From the NCBI GenBank assembly GCA_963575745.1, contig CAUYUJ010019924.1:104046-168045 (forward strand): a DNA stretch of 64,000 bases. Reading direction: 5' to 3'. Shown here one piece after another: positions 54,581-61,870 of this stretch. Positions within the stretch are counted from its first letter, which is position 1. Every line of letters begins with the position of its first letter. The notes beneath the pieces are model-generated. The model saw only the letters and a list, made by a program, of their open reading frames with translations, did no database searches and was not told the origin of the DNA. This DNA is from Prorocentrum cordatum (taxonomy: Eukaryota > Sar > Dinophyceae > Prorocentrales > Prorocentraceae). A program made the position numbers and the translations under genes.

Positions 54581-55508
54581 GGGGCTCTCTCAGGGATCGG
54601 GGCAGCTCCCCGACCCAGGTGCCAACGTGTGGATGTGCATCGAGGCGCCCTCATCAGGGGGCAAAGGCATGCCCCTCACTAGCGAGCAGGCCGACGAGTG
54701 GGTCGCCATGGGCAAGGTCGTGATGTTCAAGCGGGGCTCGGAGGTGCTCGTGGCCACGCAGGTGCCAGCCGGCGAGGCCGCCGAGGAGCCCGACGCGCGC
54801 ACACTCTCTGTGGCCCTTAGCCACGAAGGGGAGCGTCGTCGGGAGTTCGCCGCCGCCGTGCGCGGCATGACTGAGACTACGTGGGCCTTCTGGCCCCTGC
54901 GTGGGCCCCGGACAGTGCTCTGGTGCTTGCGCTTCATCCTGCAGCAGGACCACTCGCCCAAGGCGAGGCATACCCGCTGGAAGCACGAGTGTAACTTGTC
55001 AATCACCGACGTCGGCGTTTCGGACCACGAGCTGTGCATGAGGCTCTTCGAGACAGGGTCCTCTTACGACCAACTCAATCTACCAGAGTTGGCTATCATG
55101 GAGTATGTGGCGCGTCGCGCCCAGCTGGCTGAGTGGCGCTACCGAGACCGAATCCTTGGTCGGGGCGACGGCGACGAACTACTTGAAGATGAATTCCTAT
55201 ACCTCGGCACCGCCGAGACTCGCGGCCTCTTGATGGTGTGTCCACTTCTCCAGGATCACGTGTCAGAACAGTTGCACAAGGAGATGATGACGACCAAGGA
55301 GCGGCGCAAGCTGCGGGAGGAGAGAGCCTTGACACGGGGCTCTGGCGGTGCCTCGGGCAGTGCCGACGGGCGTTCCTTGCAGCAGAAGGTGAGCAACCAG
55401 TCGGCCGAGATCAAGCGGCTGATGGACAAGTTGAAGGCGGCTGGAGTGGCCGATGACGGAGGACAAGATGGCGGCCCCGGCCCGAAGGGTCGGGGCCGGG
55501 GAAAATGA
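54132..55508 (+). CDS. element D ORF1, gag-like protein (intact)
   Basis: The ATG at 54132 gives MSSWVRAGARIAVQW, the best start because conserved sequence follows at once. The 458-residue product has an N-terminal region with LKYCLTPDGDVYPHALKC and LYGSDWFPSIREDQD. A middle linker follows, then the conserved block TWAFWPLRGPRTVLW, HTRWKHECNLSITDVGV, SYDQLNLPELAIMEYVARRA and MVCPLLQDHVSEQLHKEM. The C-terminus is basic with a predicted helix (SAEIKRLMDKLKAAG) and a Gly/Arg/Lys-rich end. No Cys-His zinc knuckle is seen. The stop TGA (55506-55508) overlaps the ORF2 ATG. A structural role in particle or RNA packaging is inferred from position. It is the only intact copy in the window. Confidence 0.75.
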   Translation: MSSWVRAGARIAVQWRAGESLQIRYVLTDCDGAEYEDICGEPPPALAAAEGRLKYCLTPDGDVYPHALKCPPLHSLTAFDETGQELVVCREDQLRDGVRRMPSLYGSDWFPSIREDQDAMEFCVGPPGPSRRLVGKQALGDSAAGPTASRGLSQGSGQLPDPGANVWMCIEAPSSGGKGMPLTSEQADEWVAMGKVVMFKRGSEVLVATQVPAGEAAEEPDARTLSVALSHEGERRREFAAAVRGMTETTWAFWPLRGPRTVLWCLRFILQQDHSPKARHTRWKHECNLSITDVGVSDHELCMRLFETGSSYDQLNLPELAIMEYVARRAQLAEWRYRDRILGRGDGDELLEDEFLYLGTAETRGLLMVCPLLQDHVSEQLHKEMMTTKERRKLREERALTRGSGGASGSADGRSLQQKVSNQSAEIKRLMDKLKAAGVADDGGQDGGPGPKGRGRGK

Positions 55509-58500
55509 CGGCCCTCGGCCCCGCGCCTCGTGAGCTGCTTCCAGCTGCTGCCCGCAGCTTGCCTCTGAGACCTGAGTCGACTGGCTGTTGCAGGTCGGCG
55601 CGGCCTCGTCAACGACAGGCCGCGGCGGTGGACGGCTGGACGTCCGAGGCGCTGCGTGGTCTGAATTCGCTCTACTCTGGGCCCGAGTTCGAGGCCCCGG
55701 AGGGGCAGTCGGCAGCTCAGGCTGCAGGCGTTCAACACCTTCGAGATTCTCTAGTTTTGGCTGGACCTCCACCGTTCAGCGCGGCGGCAGCCCATCGCGA
55801 GCTGTGCCGAAATTTGCCTGGCTACTCAGAGTCGGAGCCAGAGTCGGGCAAGGAGAAGCTCTCCTTGCCCTCCTCTGCGCAGTCGCGTGACCTCACCCAG
55901 GTGCTGGAGGGGGATGCTCGCCATTATTGGGTAGATTGGGAGAGTCGGATCTTGCGTCAGGACCCGTCGGGCATTGCACCAATTAGACCTTACGTTGACG
56001 AGACGTTGCGGGGTGATCCTAGTCAGTATGCTGAATTCATTATCCTCTTGCTTGAGAAGGGCTTGGTGAACTTGACCACGCCTGCTTCCGCCACTGTTGG
56101 ACTTTTCTTTGTGCGCAAAGCTAATGGAGATTGCCGTGCCATCTTTGACACGAGACAGGTTAATCAATTTTTCGAGACCCCCGAGTACGTTCAGCTTCCG
56201 ACTGGGTCCGCTTGGGCTCGCACGTCCGTGGGCGTCGACAGAGAGCTGCACGTATGCCAGATGGACGTGAGGAGTGCCTTCTACAGGATCCTGGCCCCGC
56301 GGGGGTTAGAGGAGCGGTTCCGTCTTCCTCGAGTGGATCTCCGAGAGGTCCGACGCCTGCGCCCAGAGTTGGTGCCGAGCGATCTCAAGGGGACGTATGC
56401 CACTCCGCAGCTGCTGGTCCTCGACATGGGCTTCTCGTGGTCGCTGTACTTCTGCCAGGAGGCGGTGGAGGCTCGCGTTCGGGCCGCTGGCGCCCCCCGG
56501 CGTGACTTCGCGCGGGGCCGCCACGGGAGCCCGGGGCTGGAGAGCGGGCCCAAGGTGGCGGTGTACGTCGACGGCGTGGCCGTCGTCAGCCAGGATCGGC
56601 GCGCCGCCGCGGACCTGGGCAAGAAGGTGCCGGTCTCCCTCGAGGAGGGCGGGCTCCGTTGCAAGGGGCTCGAGGAGCCCACGAGCGAGGTCAAGTTCAC
56701 AGGCCTCGTCTTCGACCAGAAGGCCAGGGCCATCCGCGTGTCCCGCGAGCGCATGTGGCGCGTCAGCCTTGCTTTCCTCCACGTCTGCGACAGGGGGTGG
56801 GCCAGCGGTGGCGAGCTGATGATCCTCGTGGGGCACTTCGCGTGGGCCGCGCTCCTTCGGAGGCCCCTCATGTCCATCCTGTCCTCGGTGTATAAGTTCT
56901 CTGAGTGGGCCGGGCCGGTCCGTCGGCGCCTCTGGCCACAAGTGGAGGAAGAATTGAGGATGGGTGCCGCTCTGATCGTGTTCGCTCAAATCCAGTGTCG
57001 TCGTCTCATCGATCCTGAAGTCCTTGCCACCGACGCCTCTACCGGAGGAGCTACTGGGAGCGGGGGATTCGGAGTCGTGTCTAGAAGATGGGAAGCCGTC
57101 GATGTTGTCTCAGCCACTCGTGTTTCGGAGTCCTGGAGATTTTCAGTCGATGAAGCCATCTCTGCCCGCCAGCATGCCCTTGGGACGGTCGGGGACTCCG
57201 TTTCGTCAAAGACCGCTTTCGATAAGGCTGAACGCCGACGCCGCCGAGGTACTACGTCGTTTACTCAGTTGACCGAGGTGGATGTTGGGGTGGAGGAGGA
57301 TTGGAAGCTCTTGGTCAAGGGTAGGTTCTGGGGCTCCGAGCACATCGGTCGACTCGAGGGACGGGGGCTACTTGTTGGAGTTCGTCATCGAGCTAGGGCG
57401 TTGAGGTCTCGTGGGTCCAGGATACTGGCGTTAGTCGACAACCTCCCGGTCGCCCTGGCTTCGGGGAAGGGGCGTGCCGCGCCCCAGTCCATGAACCGCA
57501 CGTGCCGCCAGCTGTGCGCCCTTAGTATCATGGGGGACCTCGACATCGTCGTTCGCTGGATACCCTCGGAGTTGAACCCCGCCGATCGGCCGTCTCGAAT
57601 GCCGGGTCAGGTTGTCCAGGATCCCCGACTCGATCGGCGACATGCTGCGTTTCGACTCCCAGGCGCCCCTGGTGATGCCGGGGCTGTTCCAGGACGTGCA
57701 TCAGTTCCTCCTGGCCTGTATGCTGACGTAACCAAGGCTCGGCTCAAGGACGCGATCGAGGATCTTGCTCTCGGCACTTCGGGCTGCTCGAGCCATGGAG
57801 GTCAGGAGCGGGCGGCTGGTCCGGCCGACCTCGAGAGGGGCTTCCAGGGCTCCCACCCCGGCGAACGGGGAAGTGACGGGGGGCCGCCTGATGAGGCCTC
57901 GTGTTCCTCGAGCAGCTCAGCTACGGGCGACGAGCTCGACGGCTTGGACGACGACCCCATCGCTCGGGGGGATGGCCTCGGCCGCCACGACGCCCCGTCG
58001 GCCGCCTCCTCGGACGGGCCGCTCTATGAGTCTTCGAGTGGCCCGGCGAGGGGCGGCAAGGCGTGCTGCGAGCGCGCCTCTCGGCGACCTGGAGCCGAGC
58101 AACCTCACCTTCCTGCAGGCCCACCGCGTCAGGAAGGGGACCGCCCGTTACCTGACGAAGGAGTGGGAGGAGTTTCAGCAGTGGTGCTTGGAGCGGAGGC
58201 TGCCCGTCGAGCTGGGCGACCCGCTGGATCGGGCCGCGGCCCAGTACGTGGACTGGCTCTACTTCGCGGGCTACAACCACGAGCGCGGCGACAAGTTGTT
58301 GGCGTCCATCGGTTGGCACGACCCCCAGGCTGTTCGGCACGGGCCAAGAGATCCTGTCCGACTTCGGGCGGCCTTGAAGGGGTTCCGCCGGCTGGCCAGA
58401 GGGCGCCTTCGAACCCCCATGCCGGAGCCACTGCTGTTCGCGATCATCGGCGTCAGTCTCCACTTTGCCCCGCTGGAGTTCAGCATCGCTCTCGCGATAG

Positions 58501-60076
58501 CGTGGGGCGGGGCGCTGCGGGCCCCGGTCGATCTGATGAGCATGACCGGTCGCAGCCTCGTGCCGCCTGCGAGCGGGAGCCCCAACCGGTGCCGGGGGCT
58601 CCTCCTGTACCCAGAGGAGGGGATGGGCCGCAGCAAGGTGGGCGGCCACGACGAGGGCATGCTCCTGGACTCCGCGGCCGTGCTGTCCATCGGCGGGGTG
58701 CTGCGGAGGCTCGAGGCTCAGGCTGCGGACGACAGCAAAGTGTGGGGCTTCTCGGCGCACCAGTTCTGACAGCGGTTCAAGGCCGCAGCCGAGGCCATCG
58801 GGTGGCCGCGGCTCCATCCGTATCAGATCCGCCACGGGTCAGCAAGTCACGACATCTTCCACAGACGGCGGACGTTGCCAGAAGTCCAAGAGCGGCTTCG
58901 CCACGCCGCCGTCGCCAGCACAGCCCGCCATCAGAAGCACACTCGCTACCTGGCCGAGCTCGGGAAGGTGTCGCGAGAGCTCAGGGACTTCGCGAGCGAC
59001 GTGGAGGCCCACTTCAGCGAGCTCGTGACCGGGCAAAGGCCCCCCCCGGCCTGGGCCTGCGCCCCCGAGCGTCGGCGCGGGCAGCAGGGCGAGGCTCTGC
59101 TCTGAAAGGGGATCTTGTGCATCGCGACGGTGACGTGGTCGTGCGCGTTGATCGCATCAGTGGGCCAGCTGTCCGACGCTTGATGTCCAGGATCTTGCGG
59201 GAGGAGCTGTCTCGAGGACTTCGTCACTCACAGGTGCATCTTGATGTCTTCTCTGGTGCTGGGAAGGTTGCCAATTCAATTCGTCGTGTTTCAGATTTCG
59301 GTTGTATCCTCATCGATCTCAAAGATTCTGTGGCCATGGATATGACAGACCCGAATCTGATCAAACTGCTGGTTGGATGGATCAGCAGCCGAGTGGTGAG
59401 AGGAGTCATGATTGCATTCCCTTGTACTACGTGGTCGATGGCTTCTCATTTTCTTTATCGTAACCTTGAATTCTTGGACGGTCGACCGGGCTTGACTCTG
59501 GCGCAGCAGGCGAAAGTGGACGCAGGCAACGCCACCTTCCGTGGGATGCTGCTCCTCTTGTCCGCTTGCTTGCGCGCTGGAGTGCCAGCGCTACTGGAGA
59601 ACCCCGCATCGTCTATGGCTTGGTCTCACCCCACGTTGTCTCCCTTGTTGGCGAGGCCGAGCTGCAGGATTTCAATCGTTGACATGTGTGCCTTCGGCAG
59701 CCCGTGGAGGAAGCCCACCAAGCTTGCGGGCTGGAACGTGCGTCTGCCACCACCCTCCATGCCCCGTCGATGCCAGGGACGCAAGGGCTTGTGCAGCTTC
59801 AGTCACATGCGACACGTTGAGCTCCAGGGCAAGATTCCAGGCACTAGCATCTGTCGGTCACGGCTGGCTGAGACCTACCCATCACGTTTCGCTCTTGGCC
59901 TCGCCAAATGGTTGGTTCAGTCCGCGGGATGCGCTGGAACATCAGAGAATGTTGACTGTGGTTTCGAGATGGTCATGGGCGGCTGCCAGGGCATCCAGAA
60001 TGGAAATGGGTGCGCACTTGGTACCAAGATGTTGTGCACGACCGTCGAGCCCAGCCCTCCGTTCCACGCAGAGTAA
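55505..60076 (+). CDS. element D ORF2, RT-RNase H ... methyltransferase-like (open frame)
   Basis: One open frame of 1523 codons starts at an ATG overlapping the ORF1 stop. RT: GLFFVRKANGDCRAIFDTR, CQMDVRSAFYRILAP (motif A), LDMGFSWSLYFCQEAV (motif B region) and VAVYVDGVAVVS (YVDG at 56564-56575, Gly for the second Asp). RNase H: LATDASTGGATGSGGFG, RLEGRGLLVGVRHRA, ILALVDNLPVALASG and RWIPSELNPADRPSR, so all four acidic residues are present. From about 57640 to 59105 the same DNA encodes the YR in the +1 frame, while this frame stays open with Ser/Asp/Gly-rich sequence. From 59108 it encodes the methyltransferase-like domain: LDVFSGAGKVANSIRR, MIAFPCTTWSMASH, VPALLENPASSMAW, CAFGSPWRKPTKLAGW and ETYPSRFALGLAKWL. 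Whether one long protein is made is unknown. Confidence 0.8.
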   Translation: MTALGPAPRELLPAAARSLPLRPESTGCCRSARPRQRQAAAVDGWTSEALRGLNSLYSGPEFEAPEGQSAAQAAGVQHLRDSLVLAGPPPFSAAAAHRELCRNLPGYSESEPESGKEKLSLPSSAQSRDLTQVLEGDARHYWVDWESRILRQDPSGIAPIRPYVDETLRGDPSQYAEFIILLLEKGLVNLTTPASATVGLFFVRKANGDCRAIFDTRQVNQFFETPEYVQLPTGSAWARTSVGVDRELHVCQMDVRSAFYRILAPRGLEERFRLPRVDLREVRRLRPELVPSDLKGTYATPQLLVLDMGFSWSLYFCQEAVEARVRAAGAPRRDFARGRHGSPGLESGPKVAVYVDGVAVVSQDRRAAADLGKKVPVSLEEGGLRCKGLEEPTSEVKFTGLVFDQKARAIRVSRERMWRVSLAFLHVCDRGWASGGELMILVGHFAWAALLRRPLMSILSSVYKFSEWAGPVRRRLWPQVEEELRMGAALIVFAQIQCRRLIDPEVLATDASTGGATGSGGFGVVSRRWEAVDVVSATRVSESWRFSVDEAISARQHALGTVGDSVSSKTAFDKAERRRRRGTTSFTQLTEVDVGVEEDWKLLVKGRFWGSEHIGRLEGRGLLVGVRHRARALRSRGSRILALVDNLPVALASGKGRAAPQSMNRTCRQLCALSIMGDLDIVVRWIPSELNPADRPSRMPGQVVQDPRLDRRHAAFRLPGAPGDAGAVPGRASVPPGLYADVTKARLKDAIEDLALGTSGCSSHGGQERAAGPADLERGFQGSHPGERGSDGGPPDEASCSSSSSATGDELDGLDDDPIARGDGLGRHDAPSAASSDGPLYESSSGPARGGKACCERASRRPGAEQPHLPAGPPRQEGDRPLPDEGVGGVSAVVLGAEAARRAGRPAGSGRGPVRGLALLRGLQPRARRQVVGVHRLARPPGCSARAKRSCPTSGGLEGVPPAGQRAPSNPHAGATAVRDHRRQSPLCPAGVQHRSRDSVGRGAAGPGRSDEHDRSQPRAACEREPQPVPGAPPVPRGGDGPQQGGRPRRGHAPGLRGRAVHRRGAAEARGSGCGRQQSVGLLGAPVLTAVQGRSRGHRVAAAPSVSDPPRVSKSRHLPQTADVARSPRAASPRRRRQHSPPSEAHSLPGRAREGVARAQGLRERRGGPLQRARDRAKAPPGLGLRPRASARAAGRGSALKGDLVHRDGDVVVRVDRISGPAVRRLMSRILREELSRGLRHSQVHLDVFSGAGKVANSIRRVSDFGCILIDLKDSVAMDMTDPNLIKLLVGWISSRVVRGVMIAFPCTTWSMASHFLYRNLEFLDGRPGLTLAQQAKVDAGNATFRGMLLLLSACLRAGVPALLENPASSMAWSHPTLSPLLARPSCRISIVDMCAFGSPWRKPTKLAGWNVRLPPPSMPRRCQGRKGLCSFSHMRHVELQGKIPGTSICRSRLAETYPSRFALGLAKWLVQSAGCAGTSENVDCGFEMVMGGCQGIQNGNGCALGTKMLCTTVEPSPPFHAE
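57795..59105 (+). pseudogene. element D tyrosine recombinase (premature stop, Tyr to His)
   Basis: The ATG at 57795 has a GCCATGG context. The frame runs in +1 relative to ORF2. It reads LGDLEPSNLTFLQAHRVRKG, YLTKEWEEFQQWCLERRL, YVDWLYFAGYNHERGDKLL and AIAWGGALRAPVDLMSM (box I Arg), then ends at TGA 58767-58769, where D' has CGA (Arg). Beyond the stop the frame continues with RLHPYQIRHGSAS (HxxR) and LRHAAVASTARHQKH, in which the catalytic Tyr of D' is His. The natural stop would be 59103-59105. This copy cannot supply recombinase. Confidence 0.85.
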
Positions 60077-60180
60077 AAGATGAAAAAGGTGAGGTTCCAG
60101 TGGGCCCCTGGGGCCCCTTGGCTCGGACCCTCAGGTCTGAGCCTTTCTTTCAGTTTCAGTTGGTAGGAAGCATGTGTGCA
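60009..60180 (+). repeat. element D, split direct repeat B1 (with 96-base extra segment)
   Basis: It begins GGTGCGCACTTGGTACC and matches B2 up to TTCCACGCAG. About 96 bases absent from B2 follow, then AAGCATGTGTGCATAA. The end of ORF2 (TAA, 60074-60076) lies inside it. D' has the same extra segment. Confidence 0.85.
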
Positions 60181-60190
60181 TAACTTAGTT

Positions 60191-60280
60191 TTTCCAAACG
60201 GTGTTGCGCAACTGCAGGATGGCCGCTGCGCGGCGAAGCACGAGCACGTCCGTGCCGTCGCCATGCTCGGCTCAAGCTCT
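60191..60280 (+). repeat. element D, split direct repeat A2
   Basis: This is the second copy of the 90-base A repeat, with about three changes. A CTC-rich and GC-rich spacer separates it from B2. Confidence 0.93.
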
Positions 60281-60364
60281 TCCTCCTCCTCCTCTCCTCC
60301 CCCGCGTCTCTCTGTGAGTCTTGCTTGGAATTTTTGTGCGCGCACCCCCACGGCTGCAGTTGGG

Positions 60365-60442
60365 GGTGCGCACTTGGTACCAAGATGTTGTGCACGACCG
60401 TCGAGCCCAGCCCTCCGTTCCACACAGTGAGCATGTGTGCAT
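60365..60442 (+). repeat. element D, split direct repeat B2 (3' end of element)
   Basis: GGTGCGCACTTGGTACC through GAGCATGTGTGCATA, lacking the 96-base segment of B1. Confidence 0.88.
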
Positions 60443-60530
60443 ATTTATATTTTTTTAGATATATATATATATATATATAGATATATATATTATATATTAT
60501 ATAAAAAATAAAAATATGCACAACATGCTC
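60443..60530. repeat. TA-rich centre of the D/D' palindrome
   Basis: ATATTTATATTTTTTTAGAT, (AT)n and ATATAAAAAATAAAAATAT-type DNA. It is itself nearly self-complementary about 60488, and would form the loop or tip of a cruciform made by D and D'. Confidence 0.85.
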
Positions 60531-60593
60531 AATGTGTGGAAGCGGGGCTGGGCTCGACGGTCGTGCACAACATCTTGGTACCAAGTGCGCACC
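60531..60593 (-). repeat. element D', split direct repeat B2
   Basis: Inverted copy of 60365-60442, lacking the 96-base segment. Confidence 0.85.
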
Positions 60594-60698
60594 CCCAACT
60601 GCAGCCGTGGGTCGACGGCACAAGGGGGGGTGCGCACACAAAAATTCCAAGCAAGACTCACAGAGAGACGCGGGGGAGGAGAGGAGGAGGAGGAGGAG

Positions 60699-60788
60699 GA
60701 GCTTGAGCCGAGCACGGCGACGGCACGGACGTGCTCGTGCTTCGCCGCGCAGCGGCCATCCTGCAGTTGCGCAACACCGTTTGGAAAG
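60699..60788 (-). repeat. element D', split direct repeat A2
   Basis: Inverted copy of the 90-base A repeat. Confidence 0.92.
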
Positions 60789-60968
60789 CTAATTTATGCA
60801 CACATGCTCACTACCAACTGAGACTGAAAGAAAGGCTCAGACCTGAGGGTCCGAGCCAAGGGGCCTCAGGGGCCCACTGGAGCCTCACCTTTTTCATCTT
60901 TCACTCTGCGTGGAACGGAGGGCTGGGCTCGACGGTCGTGCACAACATCTTGGTACCAAGTGCGCACC
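60789..60968 (-). repeat. element D', split direct repeat B1
   Basis: Inverted copy of 60009-60180, including the extra 96-base segment. It has about eight differences from D over 200 bases. Confidence 0.88.
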
Positions 60969-61004
60969 CATTTCCATTCTGGATGCCCTGGCAGCCGCCC
61001 ATGA

Positions 61005-61865
61005 TCATCTCGAAACCACAGTCAACATTCTCTGATGTTCCAGCGCATCCGCGGACTGAAACAACCATTTGGCGAGGCCAAGAGCGAAACGTGATGGGTA
61101 GGTCTCAGCAAGCCGTGACCGACAGATGCTAGTGCCTGGAATCTTGCCCTGGAGCTCAACGTGTCGCATGTGACTGAAGCTGCACAACCCCTGGCGCCCC
61201 TGGCATCGGCGGGACATGGAGGGTTGTGGCAGACGCACGTTCCAGCCCACAGGCTTGGTGGGCTTCCTCCACGGGCTGCCGAAGGCACACATGTCAACGA
61301 TTGAGATCCTGCAGCTCGGCCTCGCCAACAAGGGAGACAACGTGGGGTGAGACCAAGCCATAGACGATGCGGGGTTCTCCAGTAGCACTGGCACTCCAGC
61401 GCGCAAGCAAGCGGACAAGAGGAGCAGCATCCCACGGAAGGTGGCGTTGCCGGCGCCCACTTTCGCCTGCTGCGCCAGAGTCAGGCCCGGTCGACCATCC
61501 AAGAATTCAAGGCTACGATAGAGAAAATGAGAAACCATCGACCACGTAGTACACGGAAATGCAATCATGACTCCTCTCACCACTCGGCTGCTGATCCATC
61601 CAACCAGCAGTTTGATCAAATTCGGAACTGCCATATCCATGGCCACAGAATCTTTGAGATCGATGGGGATGCAACCGAAATCTGAAATACGACGAATTGA
61701 ATTGGCAACCTTTCCAGCACCAGAGAAGACATCAAGATACACCTGTGAGTGACGAAGTCCTCGAGACAGCTCCTCCCGCAAGATCCTGGACATCAAGCGT
61801 CGGACAGCTGCCCCACTGACGCGCTCAACGCGCACGACCACGTCACCGTCGCGATGCACCAGATC
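61005..61865 (-). CDS. element D' C5-methyltransferase-like domain
   Basis: Uninterrupted on minus, in the -1 frame relative to the YR: LDVFSGAGKVANSIRRISDF (motif I), IPIDLKDSVAMDM (motif II region), MIAFPCTTWSMVSH (PC), VPVLLENPASSMAW (ENP), CAFGSPWRKPTKPVGW and ETYPSRFALGLAKWLF. It ends at a stop near 61005 because a one-base difference from D changes the tail to DALEHQRMLTVVSR. The shared core suggests the true domain ends near the KWL string. It belongs to the same long frame as the RNase H part of D'. Confidence 0.72.
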   Translation of the reverse strand, partial: DLVHRDGDVVVRVERVSGAAVRRLMSRILREELSRGLRHSQVYLDVFSGAGKVANSIRRISDFGCIPIDLKDSVAMDMAVPNLIKLLVGWISSRVVRGVMIAFPCTTWSMVSHFLYRSLEFLDGRPGLTLAQQAKVGAGNATFRGMLLLLSACLRAGVPVLLENPASSMAWSHPTLSPLLARPSCRISIVDMCAFGSPWRKPTKPVGWNVRLPQPSMSRRCQGRQGLCSFSHMRHVELQGKIPGTSICRSRLAETYPSRFALGLAKWLFQSADALEHQRMLTVVSR

Positions 61866-61870
61866 CCCTC

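Larger units (their letters stand above)
53821..60442 (+). mobile_element. DIRS/PAT-like tyrosine-recombinase retrotransposon, element D
   Basis: Split direct repeats are A1 (53821-53910), genes, B1 (60009-60180), A2 (60191-60280) and B2 (60365-60442). The right end is approximate because the flank is TA-rich. ORF1 and the RT-RNase H-methyltransferase frame are both uninterrupted, the best-preserved pol in the window. The YR frame, however, has a premature stop and a Tyr-to-His change. A second copy (D') faces it tail to tail. Both ends lie in TA-rich DNA, which may be the insertion preference. Confidence 0.9.

Noticed and set aside
60071-60166. Extra B1 segment as a simple GT-AG intron
   Set aside because: Removing exactly the segment absent from B2 gives AG...AG ends. 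A GT-AG choice leaves one extra base relative to B2.
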